Part shown: piece by piece, positions 11,621 to 25,300 of the stretch | Layout: every line of letters starts with the position of its first letter | How positions within the stretch are numbered: position 1 is the first letter of the stretch | Source of the DNA: Berberis thunbergii | Taxonomy: Eukaryota; Streptophyta; Magnoliopsida; Ranunculales; Berberidaceae | NCBI GenBank assembly: GCA_003290165.1 | Contig: QNQO01000503.1 | Coordinates: forward strand, 62,001-126,000 | Length of the DNA stretch: 64,000 nt | Direction of reading: 5' to 3' | Translations under genes and position numbers: made by a program | The notes under the pieces: model-generated | What the model was told of the DNA's origin: nothing | The model's database searches: none | The model's input: the letters and a program-made list of their open reading frames with translations, nothing else

Positions 11621-11782
11621 GGACCATATTCTGTTGAGGCTGTTCTCAAATTGTTTGCATTGAAATACTTGCATCCTTCAGCAGTCTTTCTAAATAGGGG
11701 AAACCATGAAAGCAGGAGTATGAATAAGTTATTTGGTTTTGAGAATGAACACAATTATCCTCGTCAAGCTTTGGGTTTTTAG
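11621..11782 (+). pseudogene. PPP-family Ser/Thr phosphatase (PP5-like) fragment, 3' part
   Basis: The frame resumes right after the LTR. It reads GPYSVEAVLKLFALKYL, then the third PPP metal-binding motif RGNHE and SMNKLFGFE, and ends at a TAG at 11780-11782. Together with 909-1064 it makes a contiguous stretch of the PPP core covering all three signature motifs. The rest of the domain is not found downstream, so the fragment was probably incomplete before or apart from the insertion. Confidence 0.75.
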
Positions 11783-13245
11783 ATGCTTTTTGTTTCATAC
11801 GCAATTCTAATATAAAAGTTGTATTTGGGCTAGTTATTCACGCACAGATAACAGTAGGGTTATCGTGTATATGTCTTGGAAATTCATAGTCAGCAAGCAT
11901 AGTGTTTACTGTGTCGTACCAAGTCATTGCAATGCTCGATGAAAGTTTGGAAATTGGGTTTCTCAAATTTCCATCAAGCAATCCCAGTTTTTTCTTTGCT
12001 TGAAATTCATTTGAAACAGATGAAAATAATCTTCAGAGATCATGAAGACCCATTTTGCATGTCTTCCTTCTAGTGAGGAGACATTGGTATTCATAGATCA
12101 ACAGTACAAACAATCCATCCGAATAAACCTTCTCTATGCTACAAACTAAACCACATGTGAAAATAAGTACATCTAGTATAATATCTCGATCCTATGGAAG
12201 CATGAAGCAAAAATCCGCAGATGTTATGTTCCACTGTCTGCACAGTGGTACAAGATATGCATTGCCAGATTATGCAAGAAGCTCATCTCAGTATTATGAG
12301 TGGCTAGAGAAAGAAGATTCAGTAGTCTAGCAATATGTTGTCTGACTGTATGTATCAGAACTCAACAAGAGTTGGATGTTGATCTTCCTAGCTGCTCAAT
12401 TTGACAGCCAAAACAATGTCAAGGTGATCATGAGATTCCACGTGAATGCTAGTGTATGTGGTATTGATCAGGCTTCCTTATTGGTATATTGATAATTAAA
12501 TGCAAACTCTACTAACTGGCTAGATAGCCTAACAAAATCTTTAGTTTATAATTTGACAGAATGAACCTTGGAAGTTCCAAAACGTCAATCCAGGATGTCA
12601 CCAACCAAGTCCAGACAAACTAGAGACACTAACGTTGATCAAGATAGCATGCATTAGATAGTAACATCGGCTTAATTGGCCTCATACATACTATTAAAGA
12701 AGAGGCAGTCTTGGAGAATTCTGTTCAAAGAAACTTGCCTTTGTGCAGAGAAGTAGGATTCACTGTCTGGCTGTCTAGCTCATGTCAAACGAGACTGAGA
12801 ACAAGATCATTAACTCTATCTTGTACAATCTCAAAAAATGCACTCATGTTCTACCTCTCAATATTTTTCAGTTTTTATCGTTTACAACTTAATAAGTTAA
12901 TATATATACTGAAAAAAATTTATTAAAAATATTGGATGCTCAAGTAATTATTAGCAAATGAGAAACGACGGGGCACAGAATTAAACATAGAACGAGATCC
13001 CATGTAGGTGGGGGTTGCCCACACTGCAAAATCTGACCTGAACACTTGATAAGTATTGAACCCACACATTGTATTATTAACATACAATGTACAATTCCAG
13101 GAGTCGGTACCAACTTTCAATCCATTCAAGTATATATACCACGTAGTTTTATAACTAAATGATGATTTTTCAATGGCAAGGCCAGTCTCACTCTTCCATG
13201 GCAGAAAAAAGCATCAATCCTTTCCGGTGGGGGAAAAAACATTTA
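11783..13245. other. No recognised gene; 3' flank of the FYVE-ankyrin gene
   Basis: Only short open frames (12136-12327 plus, 12711-12923 plus, 13129-12926 minus) with no domain I recognise. The part just left of 13246 should include the 3' untranslated region of the minus-strand gene. No clear poly(A) signal was singled out. Confidence 0.4.
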
Positions 13246-13316
13246 TTAATTTTCTTCCATCTTATTTTTCATTTTGTGCTGCAGCATAGGTGGAGCACAG
13301 TCTAAAGGTGTTTCAC
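13246..13316 (-). CDS. FYVE-ankyrin gene, exon 10 (last)
   Basis: GT plus 23 codons: completes G, then ETPLDCAPPMLQHKMKNK, MEEN and TAA. The ETPLDCAP block and the basic C-terminus are what the family has at its end, and the phase fits exon 9. Acceptor TTGTGCAG. Confidence 0.85.
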
Positions 13317-16300
13317 CTGCACAAAAGAGCAAGAAAGAGAAAGCAGGTGTCAGTTGTTACTAACAAAAGAACCACACAACTTATTATTAGCATCATCATA
13401 ATGGAGGACCAAGATCAGATTCAAATAACATATGATTTTCTCTGGATAAGATACCAAGTTGGCGCACATAACCAATTTCAACTGATCCACTTTGTTCATA
13501 TTTCAAAATGATTAAAAGTTTAAAACAAACCCCAATTACTTAAGCCTAGCAAGCTTTGTGGATCACATCTCATCCATTCTAATTATGTATCGTAAACATT
13601 AAGTTCGCACTTCTAACGAAAAAGCCACCCCCCATGGCATTCCACCACTTTGAGGTATCAATGGCCCTTGCTGTTAGGATTAGACCCCTGGCTTGAATCC
13701 ACACCAAGTACATGCTTCTTTGCATGGAACCCAACTCCATGGAAAGTGAAGGAATGAAAGGGGAGTGGTTAGGATCAGATAGTAAAGAAAGAGAGAACTG
13801 AGGTTGACGATGACATTCTAATTTCCATTTATGGGAATCACACTTCTAGCACCTCCTAAAGAATACAATTATGGGATACCAGAGAATGTGATTCCTATAT
13901 TGTGAAATTGGTTACATTCCAAAGAATTGAAATCTAGCAATCAAACATACCATTAGTGGTTGGAAATGGAATAAAAGGAAAAATGATTATTTGGAACACA
14001 AATTTCGGATAAGGTGTACTTCGAGATGAAACGGGTTGGGATTGGGTCTAGTATGCCATACCCAGACCCATCCCCGGTAAAACAATTAACCTACCAGAGC
14101 TGGACAGATTACTAAACCCAATCACCAGCAAATGGGTCTGTCCAGGCCTGACCTGTTAGACTGGATTACATTAAATCTGTGAACTTCTTTACAATAAAAT
14201 AAGAGCTACACTACAAGATTGAGGAGAAATTCTTTCGAAAGGTCACTGAAAGCTCATTTTCGGTGTCTTTAGCAACCTTTGGTAGTTTGAGATTGTTGAA
14301 TTCATTGCTATTCCATGCTTAATTGATTTTTATTTTTTTAAAATGAAATTAGGGTTTGGGGAAGTAAAGGGGTTTTGAAAGTTGGACCCTTATCATTAAA
14401 CGATGGATTTGGAGTGCAGAGAGAGAAGTTCAACACCTCTTCCTCGACAGAAAGCCCAACACCTATTCCTCGAGGGATGTGAAAACTATACTTCTTCAAT
14501 CAAACCCTCCCACAATTCAGCCAAGCCCCTCATCTTTTCTTGTACCGACTCCATCTGTATTTCTGAAAAAGGCCGCGCGTGTACAGTCAATCTATCAATA
14601 AAATTATAGTTAAATATAGGTCGCCCATTCCACAGCTAGAGGACATGCTCGACTCACTTTATCAATCTAACAAGTAACATCTGTTCACTGGATAACGCAG
14701 TGGGTATCATGACCTGAGACCTTACAACGACAATTAACAATGTTGAAGATCAAGAATGATCTTTACAATTGGGCCATTTTCCTGTCCCCTCAAATGCTCC
14801 TACATGAAGCTGTAAATTAGGCTGATGATGCGCATCACCCTATTTGGACGTGTCTATGTTCTTTTTTTTTAATTATACATTGATAAAGAGTCACATTACA
14901 ACATGTAGAGACCACTTGGAATTACTGCCAGAAGCCAAATTGTTCTTGCAATTGAAGATGGTTTTAGGATGTGTCAAATCAGGTTTAAAGAGTACAGATG
15001 ACCCTTAGGGTGTGTTTTGTTGGATGGAATTCATGGGGACCACTTACCTTTAATCTAATTGAGGTTGCAATCATCATCCACCGGACATTCTCTATCTAAG
15101 TTTGTCCAAGGATTTACCCCTTCTGTTTCATTTGATTTGACAGGTTTGCATTTATTCATGAGGATGTCAGACACAAACTGTAGATGTCTTATGGTTCTTA
15201 TGAAGCAATATTGGATCTCCCCAAGTGCTACTTTACTTTTAGGTTTTGAGACATTGGTGATGGTTTATTTCAGGAAAGAGAGATCTAGCCCTTCTCATTA
15301 ACTACAGAAGTGATTGTATTGTATAGACCATCAACAGTCACTCATTGTGTGACAATAACTTCCTCTTTTTTTTTAATTGTTCTAAATGGGTTGTCGACCA
15401 ATTATTTATTTATTTATTCTATGCCCGACGGGCAGAGGCTACATCGAAAGGTAATCAAAACAATGCTTGAAGCCTACATCATTGTCCCCATAGGATAACC
15501 AAACCATACTTGAAGCCTAGTTAAGAGTCGTTGCCACCTAGCATCCGCGTCACCTCCATGTCTCATAAAGACTTACTCGATGCAGTCTATCTAAGCAACT
15601 ATATTTGATCTCCAAATGGTAATCAATGACAACGTACATATGATTCTAATAATCAGGTGAAAACTCCCAAAATCCCATTGGTGAGATTCATGTTCTACCA
15701 ACTGAGCTACAATTGGTGGATGGACGTGTGATGACACCTATGAACTTGATTTACCTTCCGAGACAAGATTATGTACACCTTCAGGTGGCTGATCTTTCAC
15801 TTTTTCTTTAACCATATCCCTACCATTCCGTTGGCTATGGACACTTACAAATCAGAAGATTTAGCTAAAGATCATGTTGCATGCGAGGTGGATATAACCT
15901 ATATTCTTGTAAGGGTATGCATGAGCATTTTCTCATGAAGGTTAACCACTACTTTGCTGAGAATGGACTTTTAGCCCTCTACATGCAAATTGGTCCAGCT
16001 TACCTTTCTACCAGCAGTAGCAGGACTTTATATCAAAATGAAACATCCCGACCTCGGGAGAATGATACCTGAAGCACATGACATAACATGCTCGTGTGCC
16101 CCACATACTCCTAGTTTGAAAGACCTACTTTATTTAAGTTATTTTCATTTTCGCCCAAATATTTTTATTATTCAGTTGATATTTTATGTTTTAGACATCA
16201 AATTTATTTCTTGATAAGATACAATTGTTTCTCTCTTTCAACATCACCCAAAAGACAACTCGCAGCAACCTTTCCCTTATCCATTTACCCCTGGGAGGAA

Positions 16301-19300
16301 GACTTTTGTTATTCCATTGACTAATCCACTTCCCTCAATGATAGAGCCATCTTGAGTTGTTGGCAATAGTTATCCATACTCTCCTAGTGAATCGCATTGA
16401 ACAGATGATTGTTGATTGATGATCTTAGTGTCCATTTAAGAAAGGGCCCGATTGGTAAAAGCGCTTCTGGTCAATTGTCCAAATCTAGGATTCTCCCACG
16501 TGCTTTCTCCAAAAAACAGGATCGGAGAAGTTGCATTGGGAATGTTTAGGGGTAGTTGTGTTTGACTTAACGAATTGAACTTTTCAAAACAGTATTTTAC
16601 GAAGAAAATATTGTTTTGCGATCCCAAAACAACTTGTCGTTAGTAGCATCACTTGAGGCTAGCTCTAGAAAACACATAGAGTACAATTAATTGGTTCACC
16701 TTTCGGATACATCTTCTTGGTGACAAATCTCTATTAGTTGAAGATTCATTTCTGATTGCAAAATCTGCTATAACACCCTGCTTACTTTGAGAAATTGCAT
16801 GGATATCTTTGAACAACGCGGATTGGGCTATTGCCTACTAACCATTAGTTATTCCGTAAATTTATTCAAAGTTTTGCTGCTTTGACACTTGTCCGGATCG
16901 TACATTCAGAGGTTGTTTACATTCTTTGTATACCACCCAAAATCATCCACCCATATTTTCTTTGATAAATTGCAAGGATGCACAGACTCTTTGAAAAAAT
17001 TCTCGTTTCGCGAGTCAAATACGTGTCAAACACAGACACTTATTCGACACATGGTCAAACCTCCAACGCGTTGACCAGGTTGGATACAGTCTGAACACGT
17101 GGTCTAAACACGGTCCAAACACGACTGCTTTTTTTAACGCAAATAACAGATATCTTTCAGTTTCAGATTTTCATAAAATCTGACGAACGATATTAAAGCC
17201 CCAAACTACAAACTTAATTTGACCCTTTCTTTCAGAACCCATTCGCAGCTGCTTGTTTCAGAGAAGATGATGTATGCCTGTTTTAGAGAAGAAGAAAGGG
17301 GAGAAGAAAAATAAGAAAAATAAGGAAGAAGAGAAGATGAAGACGACTTGGGACGGACAAATCCGTGTTTGTCTGGATGTTGTCAAAAGAAAAGGAGGAA
17401 GAAGATGACTTGAGACGGACAAATCTGTGTTTTGCGTGTTGTCCTCTCTCCATCTCTCTAGTTCGTCTCTCTCTCTCTTTGACTTTTCTATTGTCCTCTA
17501 CGTGTTCTCTCTGTTACTCGCTCTTCTCTGTTGTCCTCCAGCAACACAGAGCCGCTACCTATCATTACGCCAATCTTTCAAAATGCTCATAACTGACCTA
17601 CAAGCTCATCTTCATAGAACACAACAAATATTCCAACTGTTGGGCCATGGGTGATGTTTAAATCAGAGCGACAAAAGGGATGTATCTTACATCCCGATCG
17701 GCAATTTAGACACCTATAACCTCTATTGAACATATGTCTGCATCTATAGAAGAACTTCCAACCTAGATCAGAGGTGCAATTTCCAACCTGCTAAGTAATT
17801 ATTCAAATAACTTACATTTTTGAATTCCTATTTCTCAATTCAATAGCAATTTAGTGTCATCATTTCTGAATTCCTATCAATGTCAGAGTCAATTTCTTTG
17901 GGAAAAGACCAAAATTGTTGTTTAAAAATTAAGACTATGAAGGAAGATAAATTGCTAACAAAAAATATAAAAATAAGATTTGACATGTCGTTGAGTCTTA
18001 GTTTTTTGGAAATTGCCGAGTCGCCGTGTTGTGTCCGTGTCCGAGCATCCTGATAAATTGTCTCCACAGAACATCATCCTCTGTACCAATCTCAGAGCTT
18101 TATTTGTGTCTTTAATTCTTTGAATGCCCAAAGCCGAGATTGTTTGGTCGAAAGACAACGTCTTTGATTGATTGTTGATCGTGTTTATTTGATTGTGAAT
18201 CTCAATGCCTCCGCAAGTTCACACCGGAGAAGGTCTGAAACTTTGCCCTGTAGAAGAATAGGAACATTTGAGGGGGCGCTTTCTTAGGCTCCCAATGAGA
18301 CTTTTACATTTGGTGCATCGTGGAGAATATGGGGGTTATAGAGAACGTGGTAGTGATTTCAGTGGTGCTAGTGGGTGTTGTTTGCCTAGTTACATTGAAG
18401 ATGTTAATCTACTCATTCAAGAAGGTTTGGGGCATCTAACAGCATATGGAAGTATTGGCATCACTAGAAGTAACATCTCATTTTGCAAATTCAACATAGG
18501 AGGAACATATCGCATAATCAAATTATAAACCATATCTAACTTATGTCGTAGTGACAGTGTCATTACTGATTTCTAGGTTTTTGTTGTTCTATGTCATCCG
18601 CCATTCTTAGCATCCATAAATTTCTACTTTCTGCTCTCATATCATGGATTTGTCCTTGAGAGATGAGACCCGAAATATTTTTCACCTTATTCAATGCTGA
18701 AATATGGAGATAGATGCTAGAGTTTTAAAGAATTGTACTCTACTAAGTTATCTTGCCTGAAAATATACAAATAATAATAATCATAGTATTTCCACTGAAT
18801 TATGAAGGAAACTTAATAAATTCTTTTTTTTTTGCCTGGTGAAAGCTAACTAGCTGTTGCAGAAAACTTTTTGACTATCTCCAAGTGGACACAGAGAAAA
18901 TGGGAATTAGTTACCTTGTTGATTCTTACAACCCACATTCGCTCCGTAGTCCATGAGAACGAAAGTTATCTCAGTCTGATTAAAGACTGCTGCCTGAAAC
19001 CATTTATACAACATATAAGCTCCTCAACATTAAGTTTTGTTCCTGTATGCAGGATTTCTTTCCGAACGTAATGTAGTTTAGTTTAAGAATAGTTTTATAC
19101 TTCACAAAGAGCATGTAGCTAGTGACTAAGCTATTCTTTGGCTAATAAAACTTAGTCAATAGATCAATACTAAGCAAGAGTATCATATATACAAAGAGAG
19201 AGAGTACCAAATGTAACAAAGAAAACCCTTGCTTGTCACAGTAATTTGCATCCACACCCTGTAGATATGAAATATCAATTTCATAATCATCAATGGTTTA

Positions 19301-22300
19301 CTGACTTGAGAACTGGTGGGATACTTCCAACTTGATAGGATAGTTATATACCTCACTCAAAAGCTTCTTAACAGCAGCAGTGTCACTGTTTTAATAGCTT
19401 CTTTCAGACCCTGAAGACAAAATGAAAAAACAAATTCATTGACAAAGCTATGAGACCTCCTAGTCAATATATGAAATGGATTCAGCAAAGCTATACCTCG
19501 CCGTTAACTTCATAATCTGCTGTAGGCTTTTGCCAACTTCCGTTGGTTGTTTGACCAGAATTCAGAAATGAACTGTAAAATGTCATTCAAGTTAGATACC
19601 GTTACAAACGACATTACTAAGGCATTTAATCCACCAGATATGATTGAATATAAATTCAATAATAGACCCACTAACCAGAGACACCATATCTCTAGTGTTA
19701 GTGATCATCTATTGAATGCTTGCAGCTTTTGTCTCAGAACAGGTCTCAATGGACCCCATTTGTGCAGACACTAATATAGCTTAACAGGATTTTTGAGATA
19801 TACGGTTTAACAAATTCTACATACTAAATCTCTATCGATTTTCAGACTGGATCATACCTTGGGTCTAGTGGGATTTCAGATAAAAGAGGAAACATTTCTA
19901 GTCCAGGTGATAACGAGTCAAGTTTATAATATAAAATTTTGATTTGAAAAAGCTTTCATGTCATTAAATGCTATTTGAATTCCAGGGGTGATTAAAAAAA
20001 TAATAATAAAATAAAAAAGTTAAAAAATAAAAATTTAAAAGCCTTAACAAGGTGAACAGTAAGGAGTGGGGTATTGCGGGTCAATGATTCTTCTTCTCAC
20101 CATTTGAACAGTTGAACCTTGGTTTTCCTTCCACTTCATCTGATATCATCCGATCTAAAGATTTTATCCAAATGTTCTTGGCTAACATTGTTACTTGACT
20201 CACATATAGACCATTGAAACATCTGACCATTACAAGTTTTTCTACTGCAGACTCAACTGAAAGCCATATTCGTCAGCAGTCTGGAATTAGAAACAATGAA
20301 AATGCACTCTAGTCAAATATCGAATAAAAAGTGTTGCACGATGCCTTCGACTTAGTCCAAGACAGAATACTATTACTAATTTACTCTTTTTTTTAAACAA
20401 GCAAGTTTGTAACTGGTGCCTATTCCTATTTACATATTTTACCACTATTAGGCCATTATCTACATTGATAGTAATCCAGTGTTCCACAAAGAACTACATA
20501 CTGAGGCTGACTGCCATTGTCCCATACTAAAATTTTGTGATCAAATCAGCTATTCATTGGATGTATTCGCTAAGGCCGTCCAGAACCCACTTTCTTATCA
20601 AACTCTGCATGCCAAATTAACATGATCCAACTTGAGGAGGACATTTAATACCTCTGCAGTATTCATGATCAAGACTAAACAAAGACTCTAGGTCCACAAT
20701 GACCAATTTTAGAGATGTCAAACAGCCTTTATACCTTCTATCATAATGATGATACGATTAAGTCTTTAAACATGGTTTTCTAATTTCTATCAGATACATT
20801 AACAATACCAAACATCTCTGGATGGAAGATGAAGAAAAACTAGACAGAGGTAACAAACCTAGGCTTGCTGTTAGAAGCAGAAGTTGTATTTTTTGGAACA
20901 TGGTCCACCTTCTTTGGTCTTTGGTCTTTGGACTGTGACTGGGATACATAAGCAGTTTGGATCTGTTGCGGGGAGGAAAATAAAATAAGAAAAGTAAAAG
21001 TACCCAAAAAAAAAGGGATGTTGAGAAAAAACTCAAGCTACAAAGAAGCTATTGAATACCTTCAAGGAAGATGAAACGGGAGCTGGAGCTGGAGCTTCAC
21101 AAATGCACAAAGGCATTCCACACTTGCACTCAGGGATATTTATAGGAGAGGGCTGCTGCTTTGCACTGGATTCACTACTGACATTTACATCCTCATCCTC
21201 ACCATCATTGAGATTTAATCTTGAAACAGAATCTGTTGCTGCATTAATTCCATGGTGACTAAGTTGTGGATCCTTTCCTCCAGGTCTAAAAAACACCAGA
21301 AAGGATATGCATTGTTGGTATCAGGCAACAAAAAAATCGATAGCTTCATTAAAATGACAAAACAATAAGACGTTGGGAAATAAGTACTCAATTACACAAC
21401 AAACTTCCAATAGTTTTCACCAAATTTACAGGATCTCGATTCTCGAATGATAGGAATTTTTTGGACTAAAACTACAAATAATTTCAGATGGACATGGAGA
21501 GCGAAAGATGCAAGAACTTTTGCAGTTCAATGCCAGAAAAATTAAATTAAAACAAAAAAATATTAAAACAAAAAGCAAAAAAAACTAAAAAAACAAAAAA
21601 CAAAAAAACAAAAGAAAACAAATATATGTAAATAAATAATTAAAAAAAATCACGCCCACGACATCTGTTGTAGTCTGTAGTGACATGCTTTGCCAGTAGT
21701 TGGGAATCGGGTCTATTGACCTCTCCAACCTAACTTTTCAAGTGAGCCAAGTAGGATATATATACTATATATGTTAAATTGAAAAAAGGAAAGTGAGAAA
21801 GTTTGCTTATTTCCTTTGGGGTACCACCCCCAAAGCAAGAAAGTTTCATCGTATTTAATAGAAAAAGGTATGCACCTCTAAAGCTAATAGCAGATTAGAC
21901 TCGTGAACAAGACATTCAAACACTACTTAATTAAGAAGTAATTGTGTAAGTGTTTGTTAACTAAACAGTTTGGGTTTCTTTGTAGTCAAATATTTGTTTA
22001 AAATTGTACAATTTTTATTCCTCAAATTTTTTATTTTATTTTTTACTTTAGAAGTTGTGTAACTAACCCCCCTCCAAAGAGAAATAAAAACTCTTACATA
22101 CATTGTGCACTTAAATATCTAGAATTCATTTTACACAATTAACTTCAACCACATTCTCACTACTCTTGTAGAACCAACCGCAGCATTGAAACGACGTGAG
22201 ATATACTTGAGCACTGAAATTGCATGATCAAATTTTCAAACTAAGAACTAGTAATGTAGGAAGATATGCCAACAATGGATTGGGATTTGTAATCTCCACT

Positions 22301-25300
22301 CAAAAAAAGGAAACTGAACAATTAGAAAATGAAAATCTACAATCCATGAATGATCAGAACGTCTCTTCACAAACCAGAATTCAGCGGAAAGACATTTGAC
22401 TACTCCAAGAATAAATGACACTTCAATGAATGGGAGATAGAGGACATGAGCGAACTCCTCGATACTATCAACTCCATAATCATTTGAAGATTAGGATGAA
22501 ATTTTGTAGGAAGGGAAGAAAGGGGGCATCTCAGAGAAAAGGAATGCTGGAAATCTTGAATGAGGAAGTCGTAGCTGTCTGGTAACACATAGATCTCTGA
22601 TAACATCAACAGAATTTGGGTCAAGCACTGCCTCCTAAATTTAACTTCTTCCTCTAGCCAGTGTTTCATGGGACAGCTCTGAAGAGGTACGGTCATCCCA
22701 AACCATTGTGTTCTATGCAACAATCAAGAGGAAACCACTGATAGCATCCTACTCAACTGCCCCTTTGCTCAGCATGTATGGAGAGCTTTCCTTGATGAAT
22801 TCAGTGACACTTAACCCATTCGAGGAGCTATCCATGAGTGGCTGATAGAATGGAAGCACAATAACCTCACCAAAATGGGTATGTGGATTTGGAATAGGCT
22901 GTTCACTTTGTTTCTTAGGTAATTTGGAAGGAAAGAATCAGGAGAAACTTTTAAGACACAACTCATATGCATCATAGGGCGAACATGGCACTAGGGATCA
23001 GCTCATAAATTCATCAACAATATGGCTCTGGGTAGCTTTATGTTTAGTCAGGGCAATCTTTAGCTGTGTAGTTTTCCTTGTTTCTTAGCTCTTAGTTTCT
23101 TACCTTGAATAGCTATGATATAAGCGGTCTAATTCAGTAATATTATTTGTAATTGGGCCTAGTATTGTAAAGCCCATATAGGTAACTTACTTGCCAAGAA
23201 GTCATTAGGCTTATAAATAAGGCTTAAGAATTAGATTGTAGCTGGTTGATTAAATTGAATACAATATTTGTTTGTTTGTTTATCTGTTTTATCTCATTTA
23301 GGGTTTATTATAGCTTAGTGTAGCTACATATTAGCTTAGAATGTATCAAGCTCACTCTAATTTGATGTGTGTTTGACCTTAAGAAAAATGACAAATGTGA
23401 GAGGAAGGGAAGGTTTACCGAGAGTTGTTAAAACAATCAGCGCAGACTCTGACATTTGTGTAGATACCAAATTGGGGTAAAGCCTGTAGACAATGAAGTC
23501 AAACAAAGTGAACAAGACGCAACCACTGAGAAGGCAAGCTAAGAATAACTAAATACCATCTGGTCTGATGAATGATCATGACACAGCGTCCTCCCACAAC
23601 ACCGGCAATGGTGCTGCATAAAATAAGAAAATTTTCACTATTAGGATTTCTCTGCACCACTTGAGAGGTAAGCTGTGGTATATGAGAAGTCAGCTCAGCT
23701 GGGCTGTACGTTGATTTAACTTGTAAGTAGCTTTTCTTGGTTTTGCAACATACACAAATAAAAAGGGAAGAAATAGTTTACATATTAGCTTTGGAACCAA
23801 TTACCATGGCTATGAAAATGCAAAAGATGAGGTTGAATTAAATGAGAGTTGGCATAGACTACCAAATATTTTCTACAATGAAGTCATTGCTTGTGATAAT
23901 GAGCATGTGATAGAAGTTGGCACCCAAAGAAATGACAGGGCGTGTTCTTGTAAATAATGAACAATTAGAAATCAGCAAAAGCCTTTTCTGTAGCACCAGA
24001 AGATGTATGTTCTTTCTTTATGTCCCATTGAGAAGTCTTAATTTATACCCAAACCTACAGGTAGACTTCAGATTCTATAGTCTGCATCCCTTTACACTTG
24101 CATATCAATTTGTGCCATGTTTCATTGTCACAAAATACCAACCTTATGTGATTTCGAAACCAATTGTAGAAATTCCATCATATAAAAAAGTAAAAATTCC
24201 ATCATATAAAAAAGTCTACTGCTCATTATCCTCCAAATGACTTCCACTAGACGAAACCACATTTGGGGTTGTGCACCCCATTCTAAGTACCAATACATCT
24301 GCCTAAACTCAGCAGTTCAACCTAGTGTTCTAAAAATCGCTAGGCGCTGGGCGGGCGGCGAGCAGGTGCCTAGCGCCCAGGGGCCTAGGCGGGTGCCTAG
24401 GCGGTCTTAGGTTTTGTATTATAACTTTAATAATTTACAAAAGTTAAGCATAATACCTTATCAATTACATCCAATTTAATGTCAATATATATATGCAAAA
24501 TTTAAAAACATGAAAAATTAACAATCGTGAAGAAAATTTATTAAAACTCAAATGACTGAAGTTGGTCAAGATGGGTACTTTATATAAATTTGAATTTGTG
24601 TACTCTTTTATTTTTCTTCAAATTGCATGAATAACCTTAGTTATGTTTGATAAAATCTACATTAGTAAAATTGGTACTAGCAGATCCTTTGAGAATTCCA
24701 TTAAGTAATCATCCTTCGCTATATTTAGACATATCATCATCATCATCATCAAAGCACATTCCCGAGATTTTCTAAAAAAACAATTAAATAGTTTATTTCT
24801 AAAAAATAGGAAAGAAAAATAAAATAAGAACACAATCAACCTTATTAAAAAATAAAAAAAATAAAAAATCTCCCAGACCGCCTAGAGTCCGCCTAGGCCG
24901 CCTAGCCGGCCCAGACTGCCCAGAACCGCCTAGACAGCCCGCCCAGGCATTAATCTGGGCGATTTTCCACCTTCTAGCGCCTAGGCGGCCGCCTAGACCG
25001 ATTTTTAGAACACTACTTCAACCAATAAAACAATGACCTTTTTATGAACAATATATCTTGAACAATTCAAATAGTTACACCTTCTGTTAAGATGCCCATT
25101 CATGTCCTCTCAGATCTCATTTCAAGTACTCAGTTTTAGTGTAAGTGTGACTACACAAAGAAACTGGATTCTCAACCAAGGACACTACTCTCACTTAAAC
25201 TCTGAAACTTCAATTCAGGACTTAGAAAGTTGATCCTTACACCTTGCTCACAAAATAAGGAACCTTGGTTTTTATAGCTCATTTGACAATTGTTGTTCAT

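Noticed and set aside
12926..13129. Minus-strand 68-codon ORF just downstream of the FYVE-ankyrin stop
   Set aside because: No domain recognised; it lies in the probable 3' untranslated region and has no sign of selection that I can see.
13820..13960. Tourist/PIF-like MITE in FYVE-ankyrin intron 9
   Set aside because: Suggestive inverted motifs only; no clear termini and no TWA duplication.
15690..15715. Functional tRNA gene on the minus strand
   Set aside because: Only the D-arm / A-box is convincing. The anticodon and T arms and a proper acceptor stem cannot be formed.
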